The notes below the pieces were generated by a model, which saw only the letters and a program-made list of their open reading frames with translations, had not been told where the DNA came from and ran no database searches. A DNA stretch of 64,000 bases, taken from Paracoccaceae bacterium. Its GTDB lineage: Bacteria > Pseudomonadota > Alphaproteobacteria > Rhodobacterales > Rhodobacteraceae. Within the stretch, counting starts at the first letter, position 1. Every line of letters begins with the position of its first letter. Below are positions 18,414-30,853 of the stretch, one piece after another. The stretch is from NCBI GenBank assembly GCA_022822495.1, contig JAJEBQ010000018.1, forward strand, positions 1 to 64,000. Direction: 5' to 3'. The position numbers and the translations under genes are program-made.

Positions 18414-19185
18414 AAACTCCGTTCTTGTTGAAATTGAAAATGACTGACAACCCGTGAATGGTCAATTCACTATTGAGATTGTCAAACAAGTGTATCTCTT
18501 GTCCCAGAACCCTTGCATACCCGCCGGTACCAATGATACTCAACTTTCGTTCCTGCTCTTCGGATATTCTATTACATATACCTTCTACCAAGCCAGCATA
18601 ACCCCAATAAATACCAGAATGCATGCAATCCAAAGTGTTTTTTCCAATAATATTCGGCGGCCTTTTGACTCCTACATGGGGTAGAGCGGCGGCAGCTTCA
18701 TGCAAAGCCTTTAAAGAAAGATCAATACCTGGTGATATAACGCCCCCAATATAAGCTCCATCCCTATCAACAACATCAAAAGTAGTTGCTGTACCAAAGT
18801 CTACAACTATCAAATCACCACCATAGAGATCAAAGGCCGCCACGGTATTGACCAACCTATCTGCACCAACATGTACACCGGGGTCTATTCTGACCTCAAC
18901 CGGAAGGTTGCATTTTTTGGAACCCACGATTAGGGGAACAGTTTTAAAGTATTTTTTGCAAAGCTGTTGCAAATTAAATTGAACTCCAGGCACAACCGAA
19001 GAGATAATCACTGCTTCTATATCTTTTATGTTCGCACTTAAACCCATTAGGGGAGTCAACCATACATAATACTCATCGCAGGTTCGTCCATGAACAGTGG
19101 AACAACGCCAACTCCCCACTATTGTGTTTTTATCTATTATCGCGAATACGGTATTGGTATTCCCAACGTCAATGGCCAGTAGCAC
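18403..19185 (-). CDS. coaX: Type III pantothenate kinase
   Basis: Catalyses the first step of coenzyme A synthesis, ATP-dependent phosphorylation of pantothenate. CoaX enzymes belong to the ASKHA fold and are not inhibited by CoA. The phosphate motif A-I-D6-V-G-N-T-N, the GADRLVNTVAA segment and the V-D-F-G-T-A-T-T-F-D motif are all present. Length is 260 residues. birA lies 4 bases upstream and rnj overlaps its end. Confidence 0.95.
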   Translation of the reverse strand: MLLAIDVGNTNTVFAIIDKNTIVGSWRCSTVHGRTCDEYYVWLTPLMGLSANIKDIEAVIISSVVPGVQFNLQQLCKKYFKTVPLIVGSKKCNLPVEVRIDPGVHVGADRLVNTVAAFDLYGGDLIVVDFGTATTFDVVDRDGAYIGGVISPGIDLSLKALHEAAAALPHVGVKRPPNIIGKNTLDCMHSGIYWGYAGLVEGICNRISEEQERKLSIIGTGGYARVLGQEIHLFDNLNSELTIHGLSVIFNFNKNGVYEE

Positions 19186-19189
19186 TTAA

Positions 19190-19939
19190 TTATACCCTAA
19201 AATACATGTCACCTGCGGAAAATGACTTTTTACCCTGATGAGTTGCAATGATTGCCTTACCCCTTTTGTCGATACCTTCAAATGTTCCCCTTGTTTCTTC
19301 TTTGCCATTGTGGAACATAATCTGTTTTCTTAAATCAAAAGCATGTTCATTCCACAACTCACGAATACGCAAAAAGCCTTTGAATTGGTAGGTCTTCTCA
19401 AATTTCATTATTTTTTCAGCCAGCATATCAAGAAACTCCCGACTGGAAATATCAAAACCAGTAAGTTCATAAATCCCACCTGCATCAAGTTTCCTGGTTG
19501 GAATATCAACCGAGTTGGGGATTTCATGCAAATTAACTCCAAATCCAGTAATCAAATAGTTTTCGCCATTGCTATTGATATTTTCAAGCAAAATTCCTCC
19601 TACTTTTTTCCTCATCAAAACGACATCATTGGGCCATTTCAGATAAAAATCGTATTTGCCTTCAGTAAAGTGGTTGAGTGTTTCATGAAGAGCCAAACCG
19701 GCCACAAAGGACCGAAGGGGAATTAAACTTAATGATTCATCAAGTTTTTGAAGATAGGATGCAAAAAAATTATTTGAACCTGAGTGCCAGACACGACCTG
19801 AGCGGCCTTTCCCCTTGGTCTGATTTTTGGTCCATATCCAGATTGGTTGTGTATAATCGGCTATATGATTTGCTGCTTCTGAATTGGTGCTCTCCAATCT
19901 GTCAAAAATTCGAAACTCGGTTTTATTCTCCAAAATCAT
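19190..19939 (-). CDS. birA: Biotin--[acetyl-CoA-carboxylase] ligase
   Basis: Attaches biotin to the biotin carboxyl carrier protein through biotinyl-AMP. The ATP/biotin loop is T-K-G-K-G-R-S-G-R-V-W (about 41-51), followed by LKWPNDVVL and GGILLE, all diagnostic. With 249 residues it has no N-terminal DNA-binding domain, so it is a monofunctional ligase and not a repressor. The ATG begins 4 bases after the nuoN stop and is even in the same frame (TAG-GTA-ATG), so translation is probably coupled. Confidence 0.95.
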   Translation of the reverse strand: MILENKTEFRIFDRLESTNSEAANHIADYTQPIWIWTKNQTKGKGRSGRVWHSGSNNFFASYLQKLDESLSLIPLRSFVAGLALHETLNHFTEGKYDFYLKWPNDVVLMRKKVGGILLENINSNGENYLITGFGVNLHEIPNSVDIPTRKLDAGGIYELTGFDISSREFLDMLAEKIMKFEKTYQFKGFLRIRELWNEHAFDLRKQIMFHNGKEETRGTFEGIDKRGKAIIATHQGKKSFSAGDMYFRV

Positions 19940-19942
19940 TAC

Positions 19943-21382
19943 CTAGTTGAACAGCATGCCAGTAGCCGCTTGGGTGATATCAATAATGCCAAACAAGTTG
20001 GCAACACCAACGATCACAAGGGCACCAGATATGACCAGAGTTATCATTGAAATACGTGGCATAGTGTCATCAAGATCCTCACCTGCTTCACCAAAATACA
20101 TGAAATAGACAAGTCGTAAATAATAATAAGCCCCGATAACCGATGCGATGGCACCGCCTAGGGCCAACCAGTACATACCAACATCAATGACTGCCAGAAA
20201 GACATATAATTTGGCAAAAAAGCCTACGAGTGGAACGATCCCTGCCAAAGAAAATAACAACAGGAGGAGGGAAAATGCCTTCACCGGAGACTGCCGAGAG
20301 TATAATCCTAGCGAATAGATATCAGAAACAGGCCTGCCTCCTTTTCGCATTGAGAGGATAAAGGCAAAGGTCCCCACATTCATTACGGTGTAAATCACCA
20401 TATACAACAACATGGCCTGAAAGCCCTGCTCGGTACCGGCTGCAATCCCCATCAGGGCATAACCCATATGAGCTATTGAGGAATAGGCCATCAGCCGCTT
20501 GATATCAACCTGGCCGATTGCTGCAATGGAGCCAAGGAACATGGATACGAAAGCTATACCCCCAATAATAACTTGCCAATCACTCGCGATTGGCCCGAAG
20601 GCTTCCCTCAACAATCTGGCAAATAGTACCATCGCTGCAACCTTTGGTGCAGTAGCCAGAAAGAGTGTAACAGGAGTTGGTGCACCCTCATAAACATCAG
20701 GCGCCCACATATGAAATGGTGCAGCCGAAACTTTAAATGCCAAGCCTACAATGAGAAAAGCCAAACCGAACAGCAAGCCAACCGATGTATCGTCATTTGC
20801 AATCGCTTCTGAAATGCCACTCATCAAGGTTGTTCCCGAGAACCCATACGTCAATGAAGCACCATAAAGTAACAACCCGGATGAAAGTGCACCCAGAACA
20901 AAATATTTGAGCCCCGCTTCCGTGGATTTGGAATAGTTGCGATGAAAAGCAGCCAGAACATAGAGTGACAGGGACTGAAGCTCTATTCCCATGTACAAGA
21001 CCATCAGCCCATGAGCTGACACCATAATCATCATACCCAGCACTGCAAAAACCACCAGAACCGGAAATTCAAACTTTAAAATTCTCTCACGCTCCAAATA
21101 ATCCTGACTCAAAAGGAGTACGACAGCTGAAGACAGCACGATGACAACCTTGGCAAAGCGGGAGAACCCATCATCAACAAAGGCACCGCCGAAAGCCTCT
21201 TTCGTACCTGTTGTTGCCAATCCAATCCACAAACTAAGCCCGACAAGGAAAAAACTTGTAAGCCAGATAAGGGCTGTTCCAGTTCTTGGGGTTTTAGAAA
21301 AGACGGCCCAAATCAAAGCGGCTAGCCCATAGGAGGCTAAGACCAATTCTGGAAGTATTGTTGTCAAATCACCCGGGAACAT
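19943..21382 (-). CDS. nuoN: NADH-quinone oxidoreductase subunit N
   Basis: Antiporter-like proton-pumping subunit of the membrane arm of complex I, 479 residues with about 14 hydrophobic segments. The conserved MGIELQSLSLYVLAAF segment carries the membrane glutamate, and KAAAPFHMW-type sequence (FKVSAAPFHMWAPDVYEG) carries the conserved lysine. It is the last nuo gene of the operon, followed by birA. The stop is TAG. Confidence 0.97.
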   Translation of the reverse strand: MFPGDLTTILPELVLASYGLAALIWAVFSKTPRTGTALIWLTSFFLVGLSLWIGLATTGTKEAFGGAFVDDGFSRFAKVVIVLSSAVVLLLSQDYLERERILKFEFPVLVVFAVLGMMIMVSAHGLMVLYMGIELQSLSLYVLAAFHRNYSKSTEAGLKYFVLGALSSGLLLYGASLTYGFSGTTLMSGISEAIANDDTSVGLLFGLAFLIVGLAFKVSAAPFHMWAPDVYEGAPTPVTLFLATAPKVAAMVLFARLLREAFGPIASDWQVIIGGIAFVSMFLGSIAAIGQVDIKRLMAYSSIAHMGYALMGIAAGTEQGFQAMLLYMVIYTVMNVGTFAFILSMRKGGRPVSDIYSLGLYSRQSPVKAFSLLLLLFSLAGIVPLVGFFAKLYVFLAVIDVGMYWLALGGAIASVIGAYYYLRLVYFMYFGEAGEDLDDTMPRISMITLVISGALVIVGVANLFGIIDITQAATGMLFN

Positions 21383-21407
21383 TACAATTCACTAAACCAT
21401 AACACCA

Positions 21408-22925
21408 TCAGTTCGGCAATGAAGCCAAAACATGATTCTTCAATTCCATAACAGCTGGCCCAGTAATATCCGTAACCAGTGACGGGTACACACCCAACAA
21501 CAAGGTCATGATGATTAGGGGAGCAAAAACAAGTTTTTCACGGCTGCTTAGATCAACCACACTCGCAAGGGAGGCTTTCACCAAATCACCGAGCACTACC
21601 CGCCTAAAGACCCAAAGGGCATAGGCAGCAGATAAGATCACGCCAGTAGCTGCAAAAAAAGCAGCCCATGTATTGACCTGAAATATCCCTGCGAGGGTCA
21701 AGAACTCACCGACAAATCCACTTGTACCAGGAAGACCTACATTCGCAAGAGTAAAGAACATAAACCCGAGAGCATAAACGGGCATCCTGATAACCAGTCC
21801 ACCATAATCGGCAATTTTTCTGGTGTGTATCTGGTCGTAAACAACCCCTACGCAAAGGAACAAGGCACCCGAAATCAACCCATGCGAAAGCATTTGGAAG
21901 ATGGCCCCCTCCAATCCCTGATGGGTAAACGAGAAAATTCCAATCGTTACAAAGCCCATATGGGCAACGGAGGAATAGGCAATCAGTTTTTTGATATCCT
22001 CCTGCATCATGGCCACAAGTGAGGTATAAATTATGGCAATGACACTTAGCCAGATCACGAAGTCGGAAAATACCTCGGAAGCAACCGGAAACATGGGTAG
22101 ACTAAATCTTAAAAATCCATAACCACCCATTTTCAACAGGATAGCCGCCAATATAACAGATCCACCAGTCGGTGCTTCCACATGTGCATCGGGTAACCAG
22201 GTATGAAATGGCCACATGGGAAGTTTGACCGCAAAGGAGGAAAAGAAGGCAAGCCACAACAGCGACTGTATACCGCCAACTATATCCCACCCCAGAAGGG
22301 AAAGTGGAAGGTAAGAAAACTCATGTGTTAATAAAACTTCAATGTCGGTGGTACCTGCATCAACCCACATGTAGACCATCGCAATGAGCATGAGGATGGA
22401 ACCCAAGAGGGTATAGAGAAAAAACTTGAAGGTCGCATAGAGTTTACGTTCACCACCCCAGATACCGATGATAAGAAACATGGGAATCAGACCCGCTTCA
22501 AAGAAAAAGTAAAACAGAACCAGATCAAGGGAACAAAACACACCAATCATAAAGGTCTCCAGGACCAAAAATGAAACCATGAATTCCTTGATGCGATGCT
22601 CTACCTTCCAGCAAGCAAGAACAGTAATCGGCATTAAGAAGGTTGTAAGAACAATGAACAAAACACTTATGCCGTCTACACCCATTTTATATTGCAGGCC
22701 AAACAGCCAGGTATATTCCTCCACAAATTGGAAACCATCGGCACTCGGTTCAAAACCCAAAATTAAAAACAGGGAAATCACGAAGGTTGCCCCCGTTGCG
22801 ACTAGGGCCAAAAATTTAATATTACGAGCTGTGGCTGCTTCTTCACCCCTGATAAAAAACATTGTGATCAGGGCAGCGATCAAGGGGGTGAAGGTTATGA
22901 CCGTTAGGAGGTTATTCACAATCAA
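21408..22925 (-). CDS. nuoM: NADH-quinone oxidoreductase subunit M
   Basis: Second antiporter-like subunit of complex I, 505 residues. Conserved features are the glutamate in [19 protein letters not shown], the lysine in [22 protein letters not shown], and [14 protein letters not shown]. The start overlaps the nuoL stop by 4 bases (ATGA), so the two are translationally coupled. Confidence 0.97.
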   Translation of the reverse strand: MIVNNLLTVITFTPLIAALITMFFIRGEEAATARNIKFLALVATGATFVISLFLILGFEPSADGFQFVEEYTWLFGLQYKMGVDGISVLFIVLTTFLMPITVLACWKVEHRIKEFMVSFLVLETFMIGVFCSLDLVLFYFFFEAGLIPMFLIIGIWGGERKLYATFKFFLYTLLGSILMLIAMVYMWVDAGTTDIEVLLTHEFSYLPLSLLGWDIVGGIQSLLWLAFFSSFAVKLPMWPFHTWLPDAHVEAPTGGSVILAAILLKMGGYGFLRFSLPMFPVASEVFSDFVIWLSVIAIIYTSLVAMMQEDIKKLIAYSSVAHMGFVTIGIFSFTHQGLEGAIFQMLSHGLISGALFLCVGVVYDQIHTRKIADYGGLVIRMPVYALGFMFFTLANVGLPGTSGFVGEFLTLAGIFQVNTWAAFFAATGVILSAAYALWVFRRVVLGDLVKASLASVVDLSSREKLVFAPLIIMTLLLGVYPSLVTDITGPAVMELKNHVLASLPN

Positions 22926-24886
22926 TTACCCCCGAACAATGCGACATAAATCAGAATGCATCCCATCCCCAGCACAATCATCAGGGCATAGTGAAACAAA
23001 TACCCCGATTGTAACCTGACGGCAAGCTGTGTCAATGCCGGTATACTTCGCTTGGCAACCAAATGGAGAACTCCATCAATGGTCATGCCATCTCCCTTTT
23101 TCCAAAGAAATGTACCCAACCACTTGGCTGGCTTGACCAAAGCAGCCTCATACAATTCGTCAAAATACCACTTGTTGAGCAAAAACAAATACAGGGGTCT
23201 TTGTGAACGAGCAAGTGCACCAGGAATATCCGGTGATTTAATATAAAACAGCCATGACAAACCAAACCCAATGACCATGGCTATAAACGGTGAGGCTTTA
23301 ACCCAGCCGGGAACATAATGGGCATCATGCAAAACATGGTTCTCCGAACCAATAAAAACCGAAGGTCCAAAAAACTCATTGACTTGGTATCCGAAAAATT
23401 CTGGATACCAAATCATTCCGGCAAAAACCGAACCCAGAGCAAGCACGACGAGAGGAACCAACATGGACCAAGGTGATTCGTGGGCGTGGGCATGGGTGTC
23501 TGCATCACCTTTCCGGGGGCCAAAAAAGGTCATGAATATCAACCGCCAAGAGTAAAAACTTGTCATGGCAGCCGCCAACAACAAAAGAATAAAGGCAAAG
23601 AGACCAGTTTCACTGGCTGCAGCAAAAGTGGATTCAACAATGGCATCCTTGGACAGAAAGCCTGCGAAGCCATAATGAGTCAAGGGTATGCCAAAGCCAG
23701 TTATAGCGAGAGTCCCTATCATCATGGTCCAGAAGGTTATCGGCACCTTTGATCTCAGACCACCGTAATTTCGCATATCCTGTTCGTGGTGCATGGCATG
23801 AATCACAGACCCAGCACCCAAGAACAATAATGCCTTGAAGAAAGCATGAGTAAAGAGGTGGAACATGGCTGCTTGGTAAACACCAACTCCTGCTGCGGCA
23901 AACATATACCCCAGCTGGGAACAGGTTGAATAGGCAATGACCCTTTTTATATCATTTTGTACCAACCCAACACTAGCTGCAAAAATGGCAGTGATGGCAC
24001 CAATTATTGTTATGACTGCCAATGAAACAGGGGCAAATTCATAGAGAGGGGACATTCTGCAAACCAGGAACACACCGGCCGTAACCATTGTGGCCGCATG
24101 GATTAAAGCAGAAACAGGTGTTGGACCTTCCATTGCATCTGGCAACCAGGTATGTAAAAACAATTGGGCCGATTTACCAGCAGCCCCGACGAAAAGAAGA
24201 ATCCCTGCGAGTTCAGCAGCATTCACCTCCATCCACAAAAAGGGAATGGTTCTTTGGGACAAACTTTCAGCCTGAGTAAAGATATCGTCAAGTATGACCG
24301 ATCCGGTTAGTGTAAATAGGGCAAATATACCCAAAGCCATCCCAAAATCACCAACCCTGTTTACAATAAATGCCTTGATAGCAGCGGCGTTAGCTGAGGG
24401 TTTCCGGTAATAGAAACCAATAAGCAGGTAAGAAGCAACACCAACACCTTCCCAGCCAAAGAACAGTTGAATGAGGTTGTTCGATGTTACCAGAGCCAAC
24501 ATGGCAAAGGAAAAAAAGGACAAATAAGCAAAAAATCTGGGCTTGTAACTTTCATGTTCCTTCCATTGCGGATCCCCATGCATATAACCAACACTGTACA
24601 GGTGAACCAACGCGGAAACTGTTGTCACCACAACGAGCATGACTGAGGTCAATCGATCCAGCCTTATTGACCAGTTGGAAACAAAGGTATCACTTGCAAT
24701 AAAGGTAAAAATCTGGGTTATCTGTGTTTTACCATCAAAGGTAAAGAAAATAATCCAACTTAAAATGGCAGCCAGAAAGAGTAAACCCGTAGCGGAGTAT
24801 ATCGCAATCTTTTCTCCGTAGAGGTGATGCCCAAAACCACTCAAGATGGCACCTAGCAAAGGGCTGAAGAGAATTACCAACTCCAT
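22922..24886 (-). CDS. nuoL: NADH-quinone oxidoreductase subunit L
   Basis: Largest antiporter-like subunit of the membrane arm, 654 residues, with the long C-terminal lateral helix region. Diagnostic stretches are [40 protein letters not shown] and [16 protein letters not shown] His-rich loop ([12 protein letters not shown]) lies near residue 470. nuoK ends 4 bases upstream. Confidence 0.97.
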   Translation of the reverse strand: MELVILFSPLLGAILSGFGHHLYGEKIAIYSATGLLFLAAILSWIIFFTFDGKTQITQIFTFIASDTFVSNWSIRLDRLTSVMLVVVTTVSALVHLYSVGYMHGDPQWKEHESYKPRFFAYLSFFSFAMLALVTSNNLIQLFFGWEGVGVASYLLIGFYYRKPSANAAAIKAFIVNRVGDFGMALGIFALFTLTGSVILDDIFTQAESLSQRTIPFLWMEVNAAELAGILLFVGAAGKSAQLFLHTWLPDAMEGPTPVSALIHAATMVTAGVFLVCRMSPLYEFAPVSLAVITIIGAITAIFAASVGLVQNDIKRVIAYSTCSQLGYMFAAAGVGVYQAAMFHLFTHAFFKALLFLGAGSVIHAMHHEQDMRNYGGLRSKVPITFWTMMIGTLAITGFGIPLTHYGFAGFLSKDAIVESTFAAASETGLFAFILLLLAAAMTSFYSWRLIFMTFFGPRKGDADTHAHAHESPWSMLVPLVVLALGSVFAGMIWYPEFFGYQVNEFFGPSVFIGSENHVLHDAHYVPGWVKASPFIAMVIGFGLSWLFYIKSPDIPGALARSQRPLYLFLLNKWYFDELYEAALVKPAKWLGTFLWKKGDGMTIDGVLHLVAKRSIPALTQLAVRLQSGYLFHYALMIVLGMGCILIYVALFGGN

Positions 24887-24890
24887 TGGA

Positions 24891-25196
24891 CTATCCCCTC
24901 AAAATACTGACATCATCAACGGAAATAGATTTCCGATTTCGAAAGAAACACACCAGAATGGCCAATCCTATTGCTGCTTCAGCAGCAGCAACAGTGAGGA
25001 CAAACATGGCAAACACTTGTCCCACCAGGTCCTGCAAATAAACCGAAAAGGAAACCAAATTGATATTTACAGCCAGCAGAATCAGTTCGATGGATATCAG
25101 TATGATGATGACATTCTTCCGATTTAAGAATATCCCAAACACTCCTGTTACAAAGAGAACAGCAGCAACTATGAGATAATGCTCCAGCCCTATCAT
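24891..25196 (-). CDS. nuoK: NADH-quinone oxidoreductase subunit K
   Basis: Small three-helix membrane subunit, 101 residues, carrying the two membrane glutamates of the family (in [11 protein letters not shown] and [11 protein letters not shown]). The start overlaps the nuoJ stop by 4 bases (ATGA). The stop is TAG. Confidence 0.97.
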   Translation of the reverse strand: MIGLEHYLIVAAVLFVTGVFGIFLNRKNVIIILISIELILLAVNINLVSFSVYLQDLVGQVFAMFVLTVAAAEAAIGLAILVCFFRNRKSISVDDVSILRG

Positions 25197-25801
25197 GACA
25201 GCCCTTTCCCAGATGGCACATCCTCAAGCGTAACAGCGCTGTCAGAATCGCGGTAAATTTGTGCAACAATATCCTGTTTCTTGACCCCCTCCCGTTTCCT
25301 GTGGGTCAAGACAATCGCTCCGATCATCGCTACCAACAGGATCAAACCTGCAATTTGAAACAGGAATACGTATTCGGTGTATATCACGTTACCAAGTGCT
25401 ACAGTATTTTGAACCTCACTTGGTTGAATGGCTTGACGTTGCTCAGGGGCTATGGCCGAACTGCTCCATTCGGTAAATTCCAAACCCAGTATCAGAAGAA
25501 AGACTACACCGATAAGGAGGCCCAAGGGGATATAACGTGCCATCCCAGCCTTGAGCGTAGCAAAATCCACGTCAAGCATCATAACCACAAACAGGAACAG
25601 TACCGCCACGGCTCCCACATAGACTATGATGAGAAGCATGGCAATGAATTCTGCCCCCTGGATTACAAAGAGTCCAGCAGCCGACAAAAATGCCAGAATG
25701 AGCCATAAAACGGCATGAACCGGATTACGTGAAAACACAACCATCAAACCAGAACTGATGACCAAGAGGGAAAAGAAATAAAATATCAAAGTGTAAAGCA
25801 A
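25193..25801 (-). CDS. nuoJ: NADH-quinone oxidoreductase subunit J
   Basis: Membrane subunit of complex I, 202 residues with five hydrophobic helices. The conserved third helix is recognised in [18 protein letters not shown]. The start codon is TTG (25801), placing the first helix ([19 protein letters not shown]) at the N-terminus as in homologues. It follows nuoI after a 106-base gap that holds no gene. Confidence 0.96.
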   Translation of the reverse strand: MLYTLIFYFFSLLVISSGLMVVFSRNPVHAVLWLILAFLSAAGLFVIQGAEFIAMLLIIVYVGAVAVLFLFVVMMLDVDFATLKAGMARYIPLGLLIGVVFLLILGLEFTEWSSSAIAPEQRQAIQPSEVQNTVALGNVIYTEYVFLFQIAGLILLVAMIGAIVLTHRKREGVKKQDIVAQIYRDSDSAVTLEDVPSGKGLS

Positions 25802-25907
25802 ATCTTCTTAACCCACCAGATTGGTACTTCGGCAAGAGTGGAGGATATCCCCGAGACCTTCAAGTCCCTTATTGCCGATTTTTTCCATTAATAAACGCAT
25901 ATAAATC

Positions 25908-26405
25908 TTATCTGTACTTGGAATCCAATTCGAGATTCCTGGCTATCTCGGCTTCCCATCGGTCGCCATTGGCCAAAAGCTTTTCCTTATCATAAAAGAG
26001 TTCTTCTCTGGTTTCTGTTGAGAACTCAAAATTTGGTCCCTCCACTATGGCATCTACCGGACATGCCTCCTGGCAAAATCCGCAATAGATACATTTAGTC
26101 ATGTCAATATCATATCTGGTTGTGCGTCTGGACCCATCAGCTCTTGGTTCAGCATCAATCGTAATGGCCTGGGCCGGACAAATGGCCTCACAGAGTTTGC
26201 AGGCAATACATCTCTCTTCACCATTGGGATAACGCCGCAAGGCATGCTCTCCTCTGAATCGAGGTGAGAGAGGTCCTTTTTCATGGGGATAGTTGACCGT
26301 GGCCTTGGGTGAGAAAAAATAATCCATACCTTTTTTCAAGCCCCCCAGGAAATCTCCCATGGTGACGTATTTGACAGCTTTTTTAACCTGATCTCGTTCA
26401 AACAT
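25908..26405 (-). CDS. nuoI: NADH-quinone oxidoreductase subunit I
   Basis: Ferredoxin-like subunit of the peripheral arm, 165 residues, binding two [4Fe-4S] clusters (N6a and N6b). Both cysteine motifs are complete: [12 protein letters not shown] and [16 protein letters not shown]. Its N-terminus is amphipathic. It starts 3 bases after the nuoH stop. Confidence 0.97.
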   Translation of the reverse strand: MFERDQVKKAVKYVTMGDFLGGLKKGMDYFFSPKATVNYPHEKGPLSPRFRGEHALRRYPNGEERCIACKLCEAICPAQAITIDAEPRADGSRRTTRYDIDMTKCIYCGFCQEACPVDAIVEGPNFEFSTETREELFYDKEKLLANGDRWEAEIARNLELDSKYR

Positions 26406-26408
26406 TCT

Positions 26409-27440
26409 TCAACCTCCTATGGCAAAACGGGCATAGGCACCCCATCCGAGATGGGCAAAAAATCCAGATACGGCAACCCACCCAAGTGAAATTGGCAATA
26501 TCACTTTCCATCCCAACCTCATCAATTGATCGTACCTGTATCTTGGAACCACCGCCTTGACCATCGCAAAAAGGAAAAAGAAAAACCACATTTTTGCAAC
26601 CATCCAAAGCGCCCCGTCGGGCAAGCCTGGAATGGGTGAAAGCCACCCGCCAAAAAACAGAATGGACATCAGAGCACACATGAGGAAAATGGCCGCATAC
26701 TCACCAACCATAAACAACAGGAAAAGGGTCGATGAATACTCAACCTGATACCCTGCCACCAATTCTGACTCGGCTTCTGGCAGATCAAAGGGCGGTCGGT
26801 TGGTTTCAGCCAGAGCCGAGATAAAGAACAGAACAGCCATTGGCAGATGGGGGAGCCAATACCAACTGAAGAAACCATAATTCCCATCCTGTGCCATGAC
26901 AATGGCACTGAGGTTCAGGGACCCTGTTGAAACCAGAATGCCGATAATGATAAATCCTATTGAAACCTCGTAGGAAATCATCTGTGCGGCGGATCGGAGA
27001 GAGCCTAGAAAGGCGTATTTTGAATTTGATGCCCACCCTCCCATGATCACCCCATAAACCTCAAGTGAGGAAATCGCAAAAACATAGAGTATACCCACGT
27101 TAATATTGGCAAGGACCCAGTCTTCTGAAAAGGGTATCACGGCCCATGCAGCTATGGCCAGGACGAATGAAATCATGGGAGCAAGGACAAATACCGCCCG
27201 ATCAGCACCGGCGGGTATCACAATTTCCTTGAAGACATATTTCAACAGGTCAGCCACAGATTGCAGCAAACCAAAGGGTCCGACGACATTCGGTCCTTTA
27301 CGAAGCTGTACGGCCGCCCAAATTTTTCTGTCGGCATAGACCAGGAACGTCAAGGAAATCATCACGAACACAATCACCGCCAGGCATTGTGCCAGGATGA
27401 TGATAAAGGTTCCCAGATATGAACTCCAAAATTCAACCAT
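26409..27440 (-). CDS. nuoH: NADH-quinone oxidoreductase subunit H
   Basis: Membrane subunit that forms the quinone-access channel with NuoB and NuoD, 343 residues with about eight helices. Signatures are [21 protein letters not shown], the Glu-rich loop [20 protein letters not shown], and the C-terminal [14 protein letters not shown]. It lies 45 bases from nuoG. Confidence 0.97.
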   Translation of the reverse strand: MVEFWSSYLGTFIIILAQCLAVIVFVMISLTFLVYADRKIWAAVQLRKGPNVVGPFGLLQSVADLLKYVFKEIVIPAGADRAVFVLAPMISFVLAIAAWAVIPFSEDWVLANINVGILYVFAISSLEVYGVIMGGWASNSKYAFLGSLRSAAQMISYEVSIGFIIIGILVSTGSLNLSAIVMAQDGNYGFFSWYWLPHLPMAVLFFISALAETNRPPFDLPEAESELVAGYQVEYSSTLFLLFMVGEYAAIFLMCALMSILFFGGWLSPIPGLPDGALWMVAKMWFFFFLFAMVKAVVPRYRYDQLMRLGWKVILPISLGWVAVSGFFAHLGWGAYARFAIGG

Positions 27441-27485
27441 AATCGGGTTTACCCTCGCAAGTCTATCGAAAACCTGTCTGGAAAG

Positions 27486-29501
27486 TTAGGCTGCGGCTTC
27501 ATTAATTTCCCCTGTTGTTGTTTTGGACCTGTAGGACAGTTCTGCCATGATTGCTGATGCTCTAGCGATAGGATTAGTCAAATAAAAATCCTGAATGACA
27601 TTTTCAATTTCAGCATTGTTGCCAACGGTAACTTCAATCGGTTGCAGCTCGTTTTCCTGGATCATATCAATTTCCATCAGATGCGGAAATTCCTTGGCCA
27701 TCTGTTCTCTGAGCTGAATGAGTGAATTATACCCAAGTGGTGAATTAAGCGTCCCGGAAAGGGCCCTGATGATCGCCCAGTTTTCCTTGGCCTCGCCTAC
27801 GGGAAAGGATGCTTTCAACGCCAGTTGGGGGCGACCCTCAGTATTCACAAATATCCCTGATTCTTCCGTGTACGCAGCGGCGGGAAAAATAATATCAGCC
27901 CTATGAGCCCCTCGGTCGCCATGACTTCCTTGATAGATGACCTTTGGACCGGCAGGAATATCATACTCATCAACACCCATATTATAGATGACCTCGGCGC
28001 TTCCCAGGGCAACATCCAGCCCTCCTTCGGCAGCAAAGCCCAGATCAAGGGCTCCTACCCTGCCGGCAGCAGTGTGGAGAATGAGTAAACCTGCTCCCTT
28101 TTGAGCAAGTTTCATAGCGATACTCAGGGCCGAATTTTCCAATTGCTTTTGCAACGCACCTTGGCCAACAATGATAAGGGTTCCGGTTAGATCCTCTTCG
28201 TCCAAAGTTCGAGCCAGCTTTTGCAGGGACAAGAGATCAGTCCCATGATGTTTATAATCATAAGTCAGATCAACAGGCTCGCCTATCATATTGATATTAC
28301 ATCCAGCCAACCATGAAGCTCTAATTCTGGCATTGAGTACGGGGGCCTCGTTTACCGGATTGGTGCCAATCAACAAGATTCGTTTGGCGACATCTATATC
28401 TTCAATTGTTGCCGTTCCAACATAACCTGATCGGTTCCCAATGGGTAAATCTACATTATCCACCCTGCATTCTTTTTGCCCTTGCAGGGAATCAGTCAAT
28501 TGACCCAAGGCATAAGTAGCCTCAACGGGTACCAAATCACCAGCTAATGATGTTACGTTCCCTGATTTCAGCATGTGACTGGCTTCTTCCAATGCCCTAT
28601 CCCAACTGCAAGGGGTCAATTTACCATCAATCCGAACAAAAGGACGATCCAACCTTTGATTGGTCAAGCCATCCCAAACAAATCTGGTTTTATCACTTAT
28701 CCATTCCTCGTTTACACCATCATGATTGCGTGGGAGGATGCGCATTACCCGCCGACCCTTGGAATCAACTCTGATATTTGCGCCCATGGCGTCCATGACA
28801 TCTATTGATTCAACCTTTTCCAATTCCCACGATCGCGCCGTAAAGGCGTAAGGCTTTGAGGTTAGAGCACCGACAGGACATAAATCAATTATGTTTCCCT
28901 GCAAGTTGGAATTTAGTGTTTGATTCAAATAACTGGTAATTTCTGCATCCTCACCCCGGCCACTTTGACCCATTTGGGTAATTCCTGCCACCTCTGTTGT
29001 AAAGCGAACACATCTGGTGCAGGAAATGCATCGGGTCATGTGCGTTTCGACCAGAGGTCCCAAGTCCAGATCATCCACGGCACGTTTTGCTTCCTTGTAC
29101 CTGCTGAAATCCACCCCATAAGCCACAGCCTGATCCTGCAAATCACATTCACCCCCCTGATCACATATGGGACAATCAAGAGGATGGTTAATCAGCAGGA
29201 ATTCCATAACCCCTTCACGAGCACTGCGGGCCATGTCAGAACGGGTCTTGACCTGGGGAGGTGCCCCTTCTGGACCTGGTCTTAAATCCTTGACCTGCAT
29301 GGCACAGGAAGCCGCAGGTTTGGGAGGCCCCCCAACGATTTCAACCAGGCACATCCGACAATTTCCAGCGATTGACAGGCGTTCGTGATAGCAGAATCTG
29401 GGGATTTCAATTCCCATCTGCTCACAGACCTGAATGAGGGTCATATCCCCGTAGGCTTCGGTTTCGATACCATCAACAATTATTTTTCGCAGATCACTCA
29501 T
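27486..29501 (-). CDS. nuoG: NADH-quinone oxidoreductase subunit G
   Basis: Large iron-sulfur subunit of the NADH dehydrogenase module, 671 residues from the ATG at 29501. I preferred it to an upstream TTG at 29516 because homologues start next to the ferredoxin fold. The [2Fe-2S] cysteines are in [20 protein letters not shown]. The His/Cys [4Fe-4S] site lies in [18 protein letters not shown], and further clusters in [10 protein letters not shown] and [12 protein letters not shown]. The rest is a molybdopterin-oxidoreductase-like domain without cofactor function. The length fits the shorter alphaproteobacterial form. Confidence 0.97.
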   Translation of the reverse strand: MSDLRKIIVDGIETEAYGDMTLIQVCEQMGIEIPRFCYHERLSIAGNCRMCLVEIVGGPPKPAASCAMQVKDLRPGPEGAPPQVKTRSDMARSAREGVMEFLLINHPLDCPICDQGGECDLQDQAVAYGVDFSRYKEAKRAVDDLDLGPLVETHMTRCISCTRCVRFTTEVAGITQMGQSGRGEDAEITSYLNQTLNSNLQGNIIDLCPVGALTSKPYAFTARSWELEKVESIDVMDAMGANIRVDSKGRRVMRILPRNHDGVNEEWISDKTRFVWDGLTNQRLDRPFVRIDGKLTPCSWDRALEEASHMLKSGNVTSLAGDLVPVEATYALGQLTDSLQGQKECRVDNVDLPIGNRSGYVGTATIEDIDVAKRILLIGTNPVNEAPVLNARIRASWLAGCNINMIGEPVDLTYDYKHHGTDLLSLQKLARTLDEEDLTGTLIIVGQGALQKQLENSALSIAMKLAQKGAGLLILHTAAGRVGALDLGFAAEGGLDVALGSAEVIYNMGVDEYDIPAGPKVIYQGSHGDRGAHRADIIFPAAAYTEESGIFVNTEGRPQLALKASFPVGEAKENWAIIRALSGTLNSPLGYNSLIQLREQMAKEFPHLMEIDMIQENELQPIEVTVGNNAEIENVIQDFYLTNPIARASAIMAELSYRSKTTTGEINEAAA

Positions 29502-29575
29502 ACTTTCTACAATCAAAATTCCAATCCCTGAAGATACAATGAATTACACGACTTCTCCCAATAATCATAACACCA

Positions 29576-30850
29576 TTATGCAGGAACTTTTTCCCTGATA
29601 ATTTTTTCTTCTATTTCATGCCTGAAATGCCTTATCAGCCCTTGAACGGGCCAGGCTGCAGCGTCCCCCAAAGCACAAATGGTGTGCCCTTCTACCTGTT
29701 TGGTTATCCTGAGCAGGGTATCAATCTCCTCGATATCGGCTTCACCACTTACAAACCTTTCCATGACCCGCATCATCCATCCTGCCCCTTCACGACAAGG
29801 TGTACATTGACCACAACTTTCATGCTTGTAAAACTTGGACAATCGCCAAATGGCTTTGACAACATCCGTTGATTGGTCCATCACGATGACGGCAGCAGTA
29901 CCCAAACCGGATTGGTGATCCCGGAGCCAGTCAAAATCCATTATGGCATCATCACACAGCGCTTTGGGAAGCAATGGAACCGATGCACCACCTGGTATGA
30001 CAGCCTTGAGATTATCCCATCCACCTCGCACACCATCGCAGTGCTTGTCAATAAGTTCCCTAAGGGTAATAGACATGGATTCTTCTACCACGCAGGGAGA
30101 GTTGACATGGCCACTAATGGCAAAGATCTTGGTACCTGTGTTGTTTTCTCGTCCAAATGATGAAAACCATGTGGCTCCTCTTCGCAAAATCGTTGGAACC
30201 ACAGCAATCGATTCGACATTGTTGACTGTTGTTGGACATCCATAAAGACCACTACCCGCTGGAAATGGTGGTTTCATTCTGGGCATGCCCTTTTTGCCTT
30301 CCAGACTTTCAAGAAGCGCTGTTTCCTCGCCGCAAATGTAGGCACCCGCTCCATGATGAAGATACAGATCAAAATCCCAACCTGAGTTGCAGGCATTTTT
30401 ACCGAGCAAACCATCTGCATAAGCTTCATCTATCGCTGCCTGCAGTAGCTCTTTTTCCCTGATATATTCACCTCTGATGTAAATGTACCCAACATTTGAA
30501 CGCATGGCAAAACCGGCAATCAGACACCCCTCGATGAGTGTATGTGGATCATGTCGCATGATTTCCCTGTCTTTGCAGGTACCTGGTTCTGATTCATCTG
30601 CATTGACCACAAGATAGTGAGGTCGACCATCAGAATTTTTGGGCATGAAGCTCCACTTAAGCCCGGTTGGGAAACCAGCACCCCCGCGCCCCCTTAATCC
30701 GCTTTCCTTGACCTGGGTAATAATCCAGTCCTGACCCTTTTTTATGAGATCAGCCGTACCATCCCAATGCCCCCTCTTCTTGGCACCGGCAAGAGTGCAA
30801 TCGTCCATACCATAGAGGTTGGTGAAAATGCGATCCTTGTCAGCAAGCAT
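29576..30850 (-). CDS. nuoF: NADH-quinone oxidoreductase subunit F
   Basis: NADH- and FMN-binding subunit, 424 residues. The NADH site is [17 protein letters not shown], the FMN site includes [15 protein letters not shown] and [16 protein letters not shown], and the N3 [4Fe-4S] cluster is bound by [12 protein letters not shown] with a later Cys in [12 protein letters not shown]. Electrons pass from NADH to FMN here. nuoE ends 3 bases upstream. Confidence 0.97.
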   Translation of the reverse strand: MLADKDRIFTNLYGMDDCTLAGAKKRGHWDGTADLIKKGQDWIITQVKESGLRGRGGAGFPTGLKWSFMPKNSDGRPHYLVVNADESEPGTCKDREIMRHDPHTLIEGCLIAGFAMRSNVGYIYIRGEYIREKELLQAAIDEAYADGLLGKNACNSGWDFDLYLHHGAGAYICGEETALLESLEGKKGMPRMKPPFPAGSGLYGCPTTVNNVESIAVVPTILRRGATWFSSFGRENNTGTKIFAISGHVNSPCVVEESMSITLRELIDKHCDGVRGGWDNLKAVIPGGASVPLLPKALCDDAIMDFDWLRDHQSGLGTAAVIVMDQSTDVVKAIWRLSKFYKHESCGQCTPCREGAGWMMRVMERFVSGEADIEEIDTLLRITKQVEGHTICALGDAAAWPVQGLIRHFRHEIEEKIIREKVPA

Positions 30851-30853
30851 AGG

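Noticed and set aside
23465-23515. His-rich loop in nuoL (THAHAHE) as a metal-binding addition.
   Set aside because: Short His/Asp stretches in this loop occur in NuoL proteins, and there is no further metal motif.
25802-25907. Gap between nuoI and nuoJ as a place for a small extra subunit gene.
   Set aside because: It is 106 bases long and no frame of useful length with a start is open in it.
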